NCBI GenBank assembly: GCA_001628485.1
Contig: LURR01000012.1
Span: forward strand, 1-64,000
DNA length: 64,000 nucleotides
Reading direction: 5' to 3'
Source of the DNA: Marine group II euryarchaeote REDSEA-S11_B3N4
GTDB taxonomy: Archaea > Thermoplasmatota > Poseidoniia > Poseidoniales > Thalassarchaeaceae
Below the pieces are notes generated by a model that was not told the origin of the DNA, made no database searches, and saw nothing but the letters and a program-made list of their open reading frames with translations. Positions 33,258 to 42,775 of this stretch are shown here, one piece after another. Each line of letters starts with the position of its first letter. Within the stretch, counting starts at the first letter, position 1. The translations under genes and the position numbers were made by a program.

Positions 33258-35957
33258 GTGTCCGAAGGCCCCGAGGACTATCTCATTCTCGATGAGGAAG
33301 AGGAAGAAACTCCCAAAATGGGCCGAGAAAGAATATCACTCCCAAAGATTGGATTCCCGAGACTTTCCAAGCCAAGAAAAGAGTATGATGACGAGATTGA
33401 AGATCAAGGGCAGTTTATGGAGGATGGATTTGAGATAACCTTGGACGGGACTCATACTTTTGATTGGATCATAAGGGGGATGGATTGTCCGGACTGTGCG
33501 ATGAAGGCAACAAGAGCAGTAAACAGGCTTCCTGGTGTTGAATCATGCAGGATTTCAGTTTCAGATGGTTCTGTAGAGGTCTCTCAGGATATTTCCCATG
33601 GGACTGTTTCACGGGTATCATCTGTCCTCTCCAGTCTGGGTCATGACCCTGACATTAGCTGGCTCAGAGTTGTTGGAATATCTCCTTCATCTCTCTCCTC
33701 AAGACTTAGAGTTGACTCCAAGGAACTCAGAGAATGGCTTCTGAATGTGCCAGGAATTCTCGATGTTAGGTTGGAGAAGGGTAGGATTGAGATTCAGAAG
33801 GTCTGGATACTGGATTCCGATCTCAGGCAAGCAGCGGATCAAAAGCTCCGCGAAATCCTCGGCTCAAATCACCGACTCGAGCCTTCAAGAGAATCTGGAT
33901 TCAGGAAGGACCAAATCCAACTACTTTCTTCTATCCTCTCAATACCACTAATCCTAATTGTCTCATTCCTTGAGACAAGCTCCGCAATTCCTAGCCTAGT
34001 CCCTTCTATACTAGCTCTTGGTGGAATCGTTTTCATCGGACAGAATATTTTCCAAGAGGCAATTGCTAGTCTAAGAAACAGAGTAATCGGATTCCAGGTT
34101 TTGATTTCTCTAGCAATTATTGGAGCTGTGGCGCTCGGAGAATTTGTCGAAGCTCTCCTTGTTGTGGCTCTTGTTGCATTCGCTTCCCATCTAGAAAACA
34201 GAGCTCTCATCAAGGCCAGAGAGTCGATGCAGGGAGGTTTGAACAGACTGCCTAGGATGGCTAGAATAGCCAAACAAAAAACCTCTGGCATGAGTGACGG
34301 GAAAAGGAGGATGATGGTGATTCAGATTGCCAATCAAGAACCAACTCCATCAAATTGTTCTGTTGAAGAACTAATCCCAGTTGAGGCTTTGGAGATAGGA
34401 GAATTAGTAGAGGTCAGATCAGGGGAAAAGATTCCAGTTGATGGAAAAATTGTGGAGGGAAGTGGATCCATAGATAGAGCCCCGTTGACTGGAGAACCTA
34501 TCCCAGCTCCTGTGAAAAAGGGGGACCGAGTTGAAGCTGGACTGACCTTAACCAGAGGACCATTGGTAATTAAGTCTGAAGCAATAGGTCAGGGAACTAG
34601 ACTTTCAAGCCTAATTGATTTAGTCAGGCACTACAAGGATCAACCAACTCGTACTCAGAGCACTATAGAGAGGTTCACCATGGTATGGACGCCACTAGTG
34701 GTCCTTGTCGCTCCGGTAATTGGCTTGTTAACTCATCCTGGATCGATAGAACAAGCCATTCTTACAACTCTTTTATTGTGGGTAGTATCTTGTCCATGTT
34801 CACTCCTACTTGCCTCGCCTGTTCCACACGCAGTAGCTCTAACCTCAGCATCATCGTTTGGAATTATCGCGAGAGGTGGAGATATTCTAGAATCTGCAGC
34901 CGATGTACAACTAGCTCTATTGGATAAGACAGGGACTCTTACAACGGGAAATCCAACAATATCTAGCATAATTGTCGTAGAAGGAGAGACCGAGGAGAGG
35001 GCTCTCGAATTTGCTGCTGGTTTGGAGGCACGCTCGAATCATCCCTATGCTAGGACAATTATACATGAGGCTGAGAAAAGGAATCTGATTCCAATCAAGA
35101 TGGAGTCAATGAATGATGGTGAGGCAGGAGTTTCAGGGAAATTAGATGGAAAAAAGATAATTCTTGGTAGAGCAGATTGGGTTGCTTCTGAGGGGGCCAC
35201 CATTCCAGAATCATTAGTACAGGCTCTAGAGAAGTCAAGACAGGCAGGGATGGGATCTAGCCTGCTCTCAGTAGACGGTTCGGCGATCGCACTCATGGGT
35301 TTCGCTCATGACGATGCAAGATCCGGAGTTGGTGAGGCAATCAATGAATTGAATTCCCACGGAGTCAGAGTGGAAATATTGAGTGGAGATGAACAGAACA
35401 GTGTAGAGGCATTCGCAAAATCAATCGGTATTGATCCTGGAATGTGTAAGGGAGGGGTTAATCCGGAAGAGAAGGCATCGTACGTGACTAACAAATCTAG
35501 TGAGCACCGTACTATGATGGCAGGGGACGGATTCAATGATGCGGGCGCCCTTGCAGCAGCAGATATCGGTATTGCGATTGGTAGTGGCGATCAGGTCAAT
35601 CTTGATGCAGCCGATATCCTAATCCCAGGAGAGGATCCTAGGGCTCTTTCTCGAATGATCGTCCTCGCAAAGAGGACGCGGAGAGTGGTATACGCAAACA
35701 TCACAATTTCTGTTTTGGTGACTTCTCTTTTGGTAATTAGTGTGTTAATGGGATTTAGAATGAATTTAGCAGCGGGGATTGCTCTCCATGAGGCAAGTGC
35801 TCTGATGATTATCTTGAATGGAATGTGGGTATCAGGTTCCGAAACTAGGAGACTCTCTACTTTGGTGGATATAGGTAGAGATATTATTCAGGATACCAGG
35901 GAGATCTGGAGAATAATCACTAACAAAGAACCAGGAGACAATTCTGCGACCGCTTGA
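33258..35957 (+). CDS. Heavy-metal P-type ATPase (P1B)
   Basis: 899 residues from GTG 33258. It is a membrane pump that exports a transition metal using ATP. An acidic 60-residue leader precedes a metal-binding domain with GMDCPDC (Cys77, Cys80). A second, weaker HMA-like domain lacks the cysteine pair. Transmembrane CPC (512-514), phosphorylation site DKTGT (Asp556), the HP motif in ARSNHPYA and the hinge GDGFNDAGAL are all present. The last helices contain HEASALMIILNGM, closer to Zn/Cd or Co-type pumps than to the copper type, so divalent metal export is the better guess. Local codons are richer in A/T than those of neighbours. Confidence 0.92.
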   Translation: MSEGPEDYLILDEEEEETPKMGRERISLPKIGFPRLSKPRKEYDDEIEDQGQFMEDGFEITLDGTHTFDWIIRGMDCPDCAMKATRAVNRLPGVESCRISVSDGSVEVSQDISHGTVSRVSSVLSSLGHDPDISWLRVVGISPSSLSSRLRVDSKELREWLLNVPGILDVRLEKGRIEIQKVWILDSDLRQAADQKLREILGSNHRLEPSRESGFRKDQIQLLSSILSIPLILIVSFLETSSAIPSLVPSILALGGIVFIGQNIFQEAIASLRNRVIGFQVLISLAIIGAVALGEFVEALLVVALVAFASHLENRALIKARESMQGGLNRLPRMARIAKQKTSGMSDGKRRMMVIQIANQEPTPSNCSVEELIPVEALEIGELVEVRSGEKIPVDGKIVEGSGSIDRAPLTGEPIPAPVKKGDRVEAGLTLTRGPLVIKSEAIGQGTRLSSLIDLVRHYKDQPTRTQSTIERFTMVWTPLVVLVAPVIGLLTHPGSIEQAILTTLLLWVVSCPCSLLLASPVPHAVALTSASSFGIIARGGDILESAADVQLALLDKTGTLTTGNPTISSIIVVEGETEERALEFAAGLEARSNHPYARTIIHEAEKRNLIPIKMESMNDGEAGVSGKLDGKKIILGRADWVASEGATIPESLVQALEKSRQAGMGSSLLSVDGSAIALMGFAHDDARSGVGEAINELNSHGVRVEILSGDEQNSVEAFAKSIGIDPGMCKGGVNPEEKASYVTNKSSEHRTMMAGDGFNDAGALAAADIGIAIGSGDQVNLDAADILIPGEDPRALSRMIVLAKRTRRVVYANITISVLVTSLLVISVLMGFRMNLAAGIALHEASALMIILNGMWVSGSETRRLSTLVDIGRDIIQDTREIWRIITNKEPGDNSATA

Positions 35958-35982
35958 TTAACTCGACGTATATCCCGATATC

Positions 35983-36372
35983 ATGGTACCTCCCGAAGTC
36001 GAGTCTAGGGTCGCCCCTCCATTGGTGAACTGCCCGGAGTGCGATTCTATGCTGCCTCAGGGATTGGGAGAGATAGAGTGCCTTCTATGTGGGGCGGTTT
36101 GCCGAGTTTCCCATGCACCAACAGTGGCAGCTCTGAAGGAGGAGAAGGTGCAATGCCCACATTGCATGACTGTAGTTGAGGCTGGCACGGACAAGAGGCC
36201 AGCGGACTTGACTTGTGCAGCATGCTCTAAGATATTCACCCTGACTAGGAAGATAGTAAAAGTCGAGATTGAATGTCCCTCTTGTGAATCCAACCTAAGG
36301 ATCAGGCCAAGACCAGGAAAGAGGGAGCTAACCTGTCCTGGATGCCAGAGCTCCTTCTTTGTCACATTCTAG
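35983..36372 (+). CDS. Protein with three zinc ribbons
   Basis: 129 residues with six CxxC pairs: CPEC/CLLC, CPHC/CAAC and CPSC/CPGC. They pair into three successive zinc ribbons of about 35-40 residues joined by short linkers. There is no other domain, signal peptide or membrane helix. It could be a protein-protein or RNA-binding adaptor. It starts 25 bases after the metal ATPase stop, so it may be co-transcribed with it or with the coiled-coil gene that follows. Confidence 0.75.
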   Translation: MVPPEVESRVAPPLVNCPECDSMLPQGLGEIECLLCGAVCRVSHAPTVAALKEEKVQCPHCMTVVEAGTDKRPADLTCAACSKIFTLTRKIVKVEIECPSCESNLRIRPRPGKRELTCPGCQSSFFVTF

Positions 36373-36443
36373 ATATCGTGAAGTAATTAGGATAGAGAAA
36401 CCAGCATTTGCCACTGTTTTCCACCCTCTTGTCTCAAATACCC

Positions 36444-37568
36444 ATGAAAGGGCGTCGGATTGGGGATGGGGGCGTGAGTGAGAGCAAGCCGGATGAATCT
36501 GTTGAGCAAGATAGTCTTGACGAGCTCGATGCCTTGAGGGCGGAACACGCACTTTCCTCCTCTGCCATGGGGGCAGCTGCAAGAGCCCGTGAGAGACTCG
36601 ACGAGGAATCGACTCTTCGCTCAGCAATCAGAAGAGAGAGAAGAATGAGAATTTCTGAAATGACAGATCGGGTCTCCGGAATGCGGGGTGCAATGAGAAA
36701 GGCAAATGAGATACTTTTCGAAGAGCAACTACAGCAGATAGAGGCAGATCTTAGAGACGAATTGGAAGATGAACTAGAGAGGCTGGAAAAGGAGTCTTTG
36801 GAGAGGGAGGAAAGACTACTTCGCGAGGAGATGCTTCACAGGCTCAGAAGGGAGGAGAACAGACTCAGAGACCAGTTGGATCTGGAGAGGGACCGAAGGA
36901 TAGAGGCTCATACATCGAGATTAAGGGACCGTTTGAGGGAAGAGATGGAGGTCGAGTTCTCCCGTAGGAAGGCTTTCCTTGCCGAGAGACTCGAGCTTGA
37001 GGCTAACCAGGGAATCGAGAGGATGGAGAGAAGGGTCGAGATGGACCTCAGAGAAGCAATGGAGTCAGAGGTCCACAGGAAGGCTGAGGCATTCCGTCTA
37101 GAGCAGGAAATCAAGATGAGAGATAACATCGCCAAGAAGAGACGCAAACACGAGTCGAAGTTGGAGAAGCAACTTGAGAACGAGCGCGAGTCTCTCGAGA
37201 AGGAAATGAAGTCCGACATAGAAGTGAGGACTAAATCACTCAGGGAAGAGGCGGAGAGGGCCTCTCTTTCGGATCTCGAACGGAGATTCAGAGCAGAGAG
37301 AGACAGCATGGAGGCTGCACTAGCCCTCAGGAGACAAGAACTGGCGCTTGAGAGCGAGGTTGAGATGGAGCAGAGAGTAGCCGACTTCGTTAATGAGCGG
37401 GAGTCAGAGATGCTTTCGAACCTTGAGAAGCAGTTAGCGAAGAGAGGGGAACTTTCGAAGAAGGAAGTTTCTGAGATAATCAAGACTCTGGAGTCTGAGA
37501 TTCGTGTGAAGATGGAAGCAGCCCTTCTGGATGCAAGGCATAGTGCGATGGAGCACTATGAGTCCTAG
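36444..37568 (+). CDS. Long coiled-coil protein
   Basis: About 374 residues from ATG 36444; a GTG at 36474 with GGGG upstream is an equally good start. Almost the whole length past residue 45 is a charged alpha helix rich in Glu, Arg and Leu (for example LRDELEDELERLEKESLERE), continuous enough for a coiled coil of roughly 45 nm. There are no membrane or globular domains. Such proteins often have structural or scaffolding roles. It lies tail-to-tail, 2 bases apart, with the atypical ParA at 37571, which may be chance or a functional link. Confidence 0.75.
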   Translation: MKGRRIGDGGVSESKPDESVEQDSLDELDALRAEHALSSSAMGAAARARERLDEESTLRSAIRRERRMRISEMTDRVSGMRGAMRKANEILFEEQLQQIEADLRDELEDELERLEKESLEREERLLREEMLHRLRREENRLRDQLDLERDRRIEAHTSRLRDRLREEMEVEFSRRKAFLAERLELEANQGIERMERRVEMDLREAMESEVHRKAEAFRLEQEIKMRDNIAKKRRKHESKLEKQLENERESLEKEMKSDIEVRTKSLREEAERASLSDLERRFRAERDSMEAALALRRQELALESEVEMEQRVADFVNERESEMLSNLEKQLAKRGELSKKEVSEIIKTLESEIRVKMEAALLDARHSAMEHYES

Positions 37569-37570
37569 TC

Positions 37571-38473
37571 TCAATCCTCAGAAATAGTGCTGATTCTCCT
37601 GTCCGCCTCCTTTGCGAACTCCCAGTATGATCTGCTTGCAGAGTTTGTCTTGTTGGGTTTCTGTGCTATTACAATGGGTGCACCTTCAAGGGGGGACTCC
37701 GCGATAGATACAGACCTTGGAATATGAGAATCGAATACCCTGTCTCCGAAGTGTCTCCTAGCTTGCTCAGTGACCGTTTCGCACAGTTTGCTCCTTGTCT
37801 GTACCATCGTCATCAGAATGCCTAGCAATCCGAGATTTGGGTTTACTGACTTCTGCACATCTCTGATTGCAGATATCAACTGTCCCATTCCTTCTAGAGC
37901 ATAGAACTCTGCTTGGATTGGGATTAGGACCCACTCTGCAGCGCACAGCGCATTTACTGTCAGTAGACCAAGTGATGCTGGCGTATCGATAATGATAACA
38001 TCGAAACTGTCCATAGCTTCACTCAGAGCCAGCTTGAGCCTGTTCTCCCTACCAACCCTTGTCGCAAGATCCACTTCTATTCCAGATAGGTCCATGTCGG
38101 CAGGAAGAATCCATAGGTTTCGGACTGCTATGTGATTAGGCGGACCCCTTGATTTTCCTGGATTACTCTTCCTCCATGATGCCTTCATCGATCTAGTCAG
38201 AAAGTCAGGTCCAAGAGTGCAGTCCTCCAGTTTAAGTGAGGAGCTATCCACACCCCTCGAGAATAACTCGTTCATAGTCGGTCCGACTGTCCTTTTGTCA
38301 ACTCCGAATGTCGTTGCCACGTTCCCTTTCGGGTCCATGTCCACTAGCAGAACCCTCCTGCTACTAATCCCGTACTTCTCGCTACCCAGGGAAAGGGCAG
38401 ATGCCAGATTCACAGAAGTAGTCGTCCTAGCGCATCCTCCCTTGTGATTGACACAAGCGATTACAATGGCCAC
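37571..38473 (-). CDS. ParA-family ATPase with altered Walker A motif
   Basis: 300 residues from GTG 38473. It aligns along the full ParA/Soj fold: signature Lys11 in the KGG start, Walker A' VLLVDMDPKGN, Walker B VIIIDTPASLG and the PIQAEFYALEG segment. The phosphate-binding loop reads KGGCARTTT where the family has KGGxGKTTT, so the invariant glycine is Ala15 and the ATP-binding lysine is Arg16. Hydrolysis is probably weak or absent, while dimer or DNA binding may remain. It differs from the intact ParA at 11602 and lacks an adjacent ParB. It follows the MoxR gene by 39 bases on the same strand. Confidence 0.87.
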   Translation of the reverse strand: MAIVIACVNHKGGCARTTTSVNLASALSLGSEKYGISSRRVLLVDMDPKGNVATTFGVDKRTVGPTMNELFSRGVDSSSLKLEDCTLGPDFLTRSMKASWRKSNPGKSRGPPNHIAVRNLWILPADMDLSGIEVDLATRVGRENRLKLALSEAMDSFDVIIIDTPASLGLLTVNALCAAEWVLIPIQAEFYALEGMGQLISAIRDVQKSVNPNLGLLGILMTMVQTRSKLCETVTEQARRHFGDRVFDSHIPRSVSIAESPLEGAPIVIAQKPNKTNSASRSYWEFAKEADRRISTISED

Positions 38474-38512
38474 GCATCTGTGTGTGCAATCCGGTTAATT
38501 GGGATTGCCCGA

Positions 38513-39499
38513 TTATTGGATGACAGGGACGTTCACTTCGCTGAGGATCTTGTTCACGACCCTCCTACCAGTTACTCCTCGAATCTTCGACTCCGGCTTT
38601 AGCACGATTCTGTGGCTGACCACGTCAAGAGCGACTCCCTTTACATCGTCAGGAATTACGTAGTCCCTTCCGTCTATCGCTGCTGACGCTCTAGAAGCCT
38701 TGAACAGGCCTTGACTGGCCCTGGGTGATGCACCAGCCTCAATTCTCGGGTCTGCTCTCGTCCTCTGAACCACTTGAACGATGTAACCAAGGATTGCTGG
38801 ATCGATGTGGACCGTCTCCAGAGCCTTCTGCATCGCAACCACCTTCCTGGGCTCTACTATCTGCTCCACGTCGTAGTTATCCTTTCCACGAAGCTTCCTC
38901 CTCTGAAGGATTGCCTTCTCCTCGTCCATTGATGGGTATCCCATGCTCATTTTCATGAGGAATCTGTCCATTTGAGCCTCTGGAAGCGGGTATGTCCCTT
39001 CTTGCTCGATTGGGTTCTGGGTAGCCATTGTCACGAACGGAGCCGGTAGCTTGTGGGTGATTCCTTCAATCGTTACTTGCTTCTCTTCCATAGCCTCTAG
39101 CAATGCAGCCTGAGTCTTAGGAGGGGCCCTGTTTATTTCGTCTGCTAGCAGAATATTGGTGAATAGAGGTCCGAACCTTGGCCTGAACTCACCTGTCTTC
39201 TGGTCGTACATGTATGTCCCGATAATGTCAGCAGGCAGCAGGTCGGGAGTAAACTGAACCCTCTTGAACTTGCATCCGAGTGCCTCAGCGAATGTGTTCG
39301 ACATCAGGGTCTTGGCCAGACCAGGGTTGTCCTCAATCAGGATATTACCATTTGCTAGTATCCCAATGGCTACCTTTCTGATGTTTTCGGGCTTTCCGAT
39401 GATGACCTTGGCTACCTCGCTCATCAGGTTGTTAGCATGTCCCGAGACTGACCTAATCAAATCTTTAGAGCTAGAGCCACCACCTTGAGCAATCGTCAC
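38513..39499 (-). CDS. MoxR-family AAA+ ATPase
   Basis: 328 residues from GTG 39499. MoxR ATPases act as chaperones that activate partner proteins carrying VWA domains. Walker A is IEDNPGLAKT, Walker B LLADEINRAPPKTQ, and the sensor regions ATQNPIEQEGTYPLPEAQ and the C-terminal lid are typical. The usual DUF58/VWA partner genes are not adjacent; its neighbours are the atypical ParA and aIF5B. The client is therefore unknown. Confidence 0.92.
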   Translation of the reverse strand: MTIAQGGGSSSKDLIRSVSGHANNLMSEVAKVIIGKPENIRKVAIGILANGNILIEDNPGLAKTLMSNTFAEALGCKFKRVQFTPDLLPADIIGTYMYDQKTGEFRPRFGPLFTNILLADEINRAPPKTQAALLEAMEEKQVTIEGITHKLPAPFVTMATQNPIEQEGTYPLPEAQMDRFLMKMSMGYPSMDEEKAILQRRKLRGKDNYDVEQIVEPRKVVAMQKALETVHIDPAILGYIVQVVQRTRADPRIEAGASPRASQGLFKASRASAAIDGRDYVIPDDVKGVALDVVSHRIVLKPESKIRGVTGRRVVNKILSEVNVPVIQ

Positions 39500-39576
39500 A
39501 CTGAACCCTCTGTGCCCGATGCCGATTCCATGACTACTTGAGTGTTAGGTGCCCTTGAACAATTGAGACTCCGGTC

Positions 39577-41355
39577 TTATCTGCCCCAAAAGTGGTCATT
39601 CTTCCTGTGTATGGACAGTAACTCCTCGTAGACTTCCTCCTCTACGGGAGTCATCTCCAGCTTCCTAAGCTTCCTGGCATGCGATTCCGGAATGTCCACT
39701 AGTAGGATATCCCCCTCCTCGATCTGCCTACCGACAGTAACACCATCTACTGAGATTGCAACTTCAGCACCCTGCCTTGCCTCCTTTAGGCTCTCTTGCC
39801 CGGATCTAATTGACTTGATCCTGCCTACTCGATTTCCGTCTTTCAGCAATCCTTGACCAATGTGGACCCTCCCAGCAAGAACTCTCACTCCTACAACAGC
39901 CGGTTTGGAGACTCTGAAAGTATGGTCCGGTAGGAGCATGATCCGTCCGGGATAAACCACGATTTCTCTGCTCTCCTCTTCAAGCTCGTTCTTCCTGGCC
40001 TCCACCCATTCCTCTCTCTCCTCCAGGATTCGGTAGATGATGTCCGAGCCTATGTGCTTGACTCCTGCCTCAGAAGAGGAAATCTCATCTTCCGCCTCCT
40101 CTAGAATTTCAGTACTGAATGCCATGATTATTCTGTGAAGTGGATCAGAGGATGCCTCTGCACTGCGAACGTCCCTTCTACTTACTTTACCTATCGAAGC
40201 CTCTCGGATGGGAACGCCTACTTCTCTCAGCTCTTTTGCAAGGGCCTCTAGACCGCCCACTGTATCGGATTTGATGCATACTCCCTCTTCATCTAGCTCA
40301 ATAGAGAGGTTCGCCTCTTCGTCTGCCGATGCAATGGCAGCGCTCCGCTCCTCATCCGAATTAACAACCCTGAGAGTAGTCCCTACCAGGACCCCATCCA
40401 ATGATGGCGCACTGATCTTGACACCTGCTGCAGCATAAGCAGCATCGGTGTTGTCCCAGCGATCCCCCGCATCTCTCATCTCGCTCATACCTCTAGGAGA
40501 GAATAGGCCCTTCACATGGGTGCTTATTCCCCCTCTGTCGCTTACTAGGACAATTTCATCGCCCTTCCTGATTGACCCCCTGTGTAGGATCAGGTCCAGG
40601 GTCTTTCCAAGACCCCTCTCCTCCTTCATCTCTAGAACTGTGGCCTCTCCAGATCCATCCACATCTGTCAACTGGTCGGAAAGATATCTTTCTGCAAGCC
40701 CTATCACGACCGCCAGAAGATCCTGGATACCCTCTCCCTCCCTAGCAGATATTGGCACCATGGCTATCTCTTTGGTGAAATCCTTGATCTTCTCATACCT
40801 CTCGAGGTTGAACCCTTCTTCAGCAAACTGGCCAACTAGTTCCCAGTATCTCTGGTCGAAAAGTCCCAGGGATTCCTTAGACTGCCCCCTCATCGAAATC
40901 GCCATGGATCTGCCGTCTTCGGCATCCCATCCGTGGATCCTGTCCACCTTGTTCGCGGCAACTACGAAGGGGGTCTTGGATTGCTTGAGAATCCGTAGGG
41001 ACTCTTTGGTCTGTGGCCTGCATCCCTCCATAATGTCCACCATTAGAATCGCAATGTCGGCCAAAGAACCTCCTCTTGAGCGGAGGGACGAGAATGAGTG
41101 GTGTCCTGGAGTATCTATGAATAGAAGTCCTGGTGAGTCGAATGTCTTACCACCAAGAAGGGGGGCGCAAAGCTCGTTCAGAACCTCTGAAGGCACCTCG
41201 GTTGCCCCGATGTGTTGAGTTATCCCTCCGGCCTCTCTGTCCATCACAGAAGAACGGCTTTGCTCTCCGAGCGACCTCACGTGGTCTAAGAGGGATGTCT
41301 TGCCATGGTCAACATGACCTAGGACAGCGACGATGGGTTGTCTACGTTCCGACAT
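39577..41355 (-). CDS. infB: Translation initiation factor aIF5B (IF-2 family)
   Basis: About 592 residues from ATG 41355, chosen because the GTPase domain then begins at once with MSERRQPIVAVLGHVDHGKT as in other aIF5B proteins; an upstream start at 41400 would overlap the ndk stop. It promotes subunit joining and Met-tRNA placement. G motifs GHVDHGKT, DTPGHHSF and NKVD are present, followed by domains II, III and IV. The length is archaeal/eukaryotic, without the bacterial N-terminal extension. It is downstream of ndk on the same strand. Confidence 0.95.
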   Translation of the reverse strand: MSERRQPIVAVLGHVDHGKTSLLDHVRSLGEQSRSSVMDREAGGITQHIGATEVPSEVLNELCAPLLGGKTFDSPGLLFIDTPGHHSFSSLRSRGGSLADIAILMVDIMEGCRPQTKESLRILKQSKTPFVVAANKVDRIHGWDAEDGRSMAISMRGQSKESLGLFDQRYWELVGQFAEEGFNLERYEKIKDFTKEIAMVPISAREGEGIQDLLAVVIGLAERYLSDQLTDVDGSGEATVLEMKEERGLGKTLDLILHRGSIRKGDEIVLVSDRGGISTHVKGLFSPRGMSEMRDAGDRWDNTDAAYAAAGVKISAPSLDGVLVGTTLRVVNSDEERSAAIASADEEANLSIELDEEGVCIKSDTVGGLEALAKELREVGVPIREASIGKVSRRDVRSAEASSDPLHRIIMAFSTEILEEAEDEISSSEAGVKHIGSDIIYRILEEREEWVEARKNELEEESREIVVYPGRIMLLPDHTFRVSKPAVVGVRVLAGRVHIGQGLLKDGNRVGRIKSIRSGQESLKEARQGAEVAISVDGVTVGRQIEEGDILLVDIPESHARKLRKLEMTPVEEEVYEELLSIHRKNDHFWGR

Positions 41356-41396
41356 TCCACCCACCTCATGCTCCTTCCCCTTCAGAATTGATTCAT

Positions 41397-41852
41397 TCAC
41401 TCGTAGATGTGCGCTTCTGCATCACGGGTCCATTCGACTAGACCGTCTGGGAACCAAAGCCCCAACTCGAAGGAGGCCGTGTCCTCACCGTCAGAGCCGT
41501 GGATAACATTGTGGCCGATATCCATGGCGAAGTCCCCTCTGATGGTACCAGGAGCGGCAGTTCGACCGTCAGTAGGCCCGATTATGTTTCGAGCCACGCT
41601 AATCGCATCGACTCCGGTCCACGCCATAGCCACTACTGGGCCAGACGTGATGAACTCGATCAGGCCACTGTAGAAGGGCCTCTCGTTGTGAACCTCATAG
41701 TGAGCCTCTGCTAGTTCCATAGAGGGGGTCAATTGCCTCAGTCCTACTAGTCGTAGACCCTTTGTCTCGAATCTACCGATTATGTCGGCTACCAGTCCCC
41801 TTTGAACACCGTCTGGCTTGATCATTACGAAGGTCGTCTGCATTTCTCCCAT
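41397..41852 (-). CDS. ndk: Nucleoside diphosphate kinase
   Basis: 151 residues. It transfers the gamma phosphate between nucleoside tri- and diphosphates through a phosphohistidine, found here in NVIHGSD. The opening [14 protein letters not shown], the [15 protein letters not shown] segment and the final [10 protein letters not shown] are textbook Ndk. Start may be ATG 41852 or ATG 41843. Position before aIF5B fits the archaeal translation neighbourhood. Confidence 0.96.
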   Translation of the reverse strand: MGEMQTTFVMIKPDGVQRGLVADIIGRFETKGLRLVGLRQLTPSMELAEAHYEVHNERPFYSGLIEFITSGPVVAMAWTGVDAISVARNIIGPTDGRTAAPGTIRGDFAMDIGHNVIHGSDGEDTASFELGLWFPDGLVEWTRDAEAHIYE

Positions 41853-41985
41853 ATTCCGGCCGAAAACCCTCCCCTATTTCAACGAGAGCAATATTGGTTG
41901 ATAGCAAAAGCAGGACTATCCTCCACCGTTTTCTGTCTGATAATCACATGCAATGGTTAATTCACATGACTTCTCGTGTAGTACC

Positions 41986-42441
41986 ATGAAGGCCCAACTA
42001 GCGCTACTGATTTCACTTTGCGTCGTTCTTCCAGGATGTATGGATGATGTGAATGACGCCGTCAACCCAGAACAGGAGCTTTTTGACGACAACACATTCG
42101 TCAATGAGGACCAGCACATCAAGCTGACTTGGACCATTGAATCGCCATCAACTATCAGAATATCCCTAGAAAAGCAGGATGGGCCCAACATAGACCTCTA
42201 CACCATGACAGAATTAAATTATGACAAATACGAGGAATGCGATAGCTTCGTGTATCTTGCTGACCTCAGTGATCCAAATACCGCTGCATCAGACCTCGAG
42301 GCAACTATCGATGCTGGAACCTATGTCACAGTGATTGACAACACAGACTGTGGGGAAGCTCAGCCGCCTGATCAGGGAGGACTATTCTCTGAGGATGAAA
42401 ACGACGAAGCTAGAGTAGACTACAGGATAACTGCTCAGTGA
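41986..42441 (+). CDS. Small secreted lipoprotein, function unknown
   Basis: About 151 residues from ATG 41986 (MKAQLALLISLCVVLPGC). The signal peptide ends in a lipobox with the Cys of LPGC as lipid attachment site. The mature part is acidic and beta-rich (KLTWTIESPSTIRISLEKQD), resembling a short pre-peptidase C-terminal or sugar-binding sandwich. It has four further cysteines. I cannot assign a function. An upstream ATG (41953) would spoil the signal peptide. Confidence 0.7.
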   Translation: MKAQLALLISLCVVLPGCMDDVNDAVNPEQELFDDNTFVNEDQHIKLTWTIESPSTIRISLEKQDGPNIDLYTMTELNYDKYEECDSFVYLADLSDPNTAASDLEATIDAGTYVTVIDNTDCGEAQPPDQGGLFSEDENDEARVDYRITAQ

Positions 42442-42481
42442 CGTAGATATCATTATGATGCCCATCTAACGTACAATTTTT

Positions 42482-42766
42482 GTGTCCGTGATACTAGATC
42501 TCGTTTGCTGCTTGTCCGATTTTGTTTTATTCGGTGGCGGTGCAGGTGCATTGTCTTCGAAAGGATCTAACTCGCCTGTCTCCTTCGATAATTCTCAGAC
42601 TGTGAAACACAGAAGTCAGAAGTGCCAATTTGCCGATTGTCGTTCCCTGACATTCAGGACGACTGATTACTGTTGGAAGCACCAGGACGGAAAACCCCAC
42701 GAGTCTGATGGTCCTTGGAAGCCAAATGCCGATGATTCCTTCTGGTGGGAGGATAAGGAAGAGTGA
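42482..42766 (+). CDS. Small Cys/His protein with possible zinc finger
   Basis: 94 residues from GTG 42482. The hydrophobic first 25 residues (VILDLVCCLSDFVLFGGGAGAL) resemble a membrane or signal segment. A compact C-x4-C-x9-C-x2-H group (CQFADCRSLTFRTTDYCWKH) could hold one zinc. The tail is Trp- and Asp/Glu-rich. It is tail-to-tail with the L24e gene, 9 bases apart. The family is not recognised. Confidence 0.5.
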   Translation: MSVILDLVCCLSDFVLFGGGAGALSSKGSNSPVSFDNSQTVKHRSQKCQFADCRSLTFRTTDYCWKHQDGKPHESDGPWKPNADDSFWWEDKEE

Positions 42767-42775
42767 CCTACGAGG

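Noticed and set aside
34685-34927. Short plus-strand frame within the metal ATPase
   Set aside because: It is an alternative phase of a well-defined P-type ATPase.
36908-37483. 191-residue minus-strand frame, very Ser-rich
   Set aside because: It is the mirror of the coiled-coil gene: Glu/Arg codons read backwards give Ser/Leu. No independent signal.
40448-41218. 256-residue open frame on the plus strand
   Set aside because: It lies wholly antisense to the GTPase part of aIF5B, which is certain; the translation is Ser/Arg/Pro-rich without motifs.
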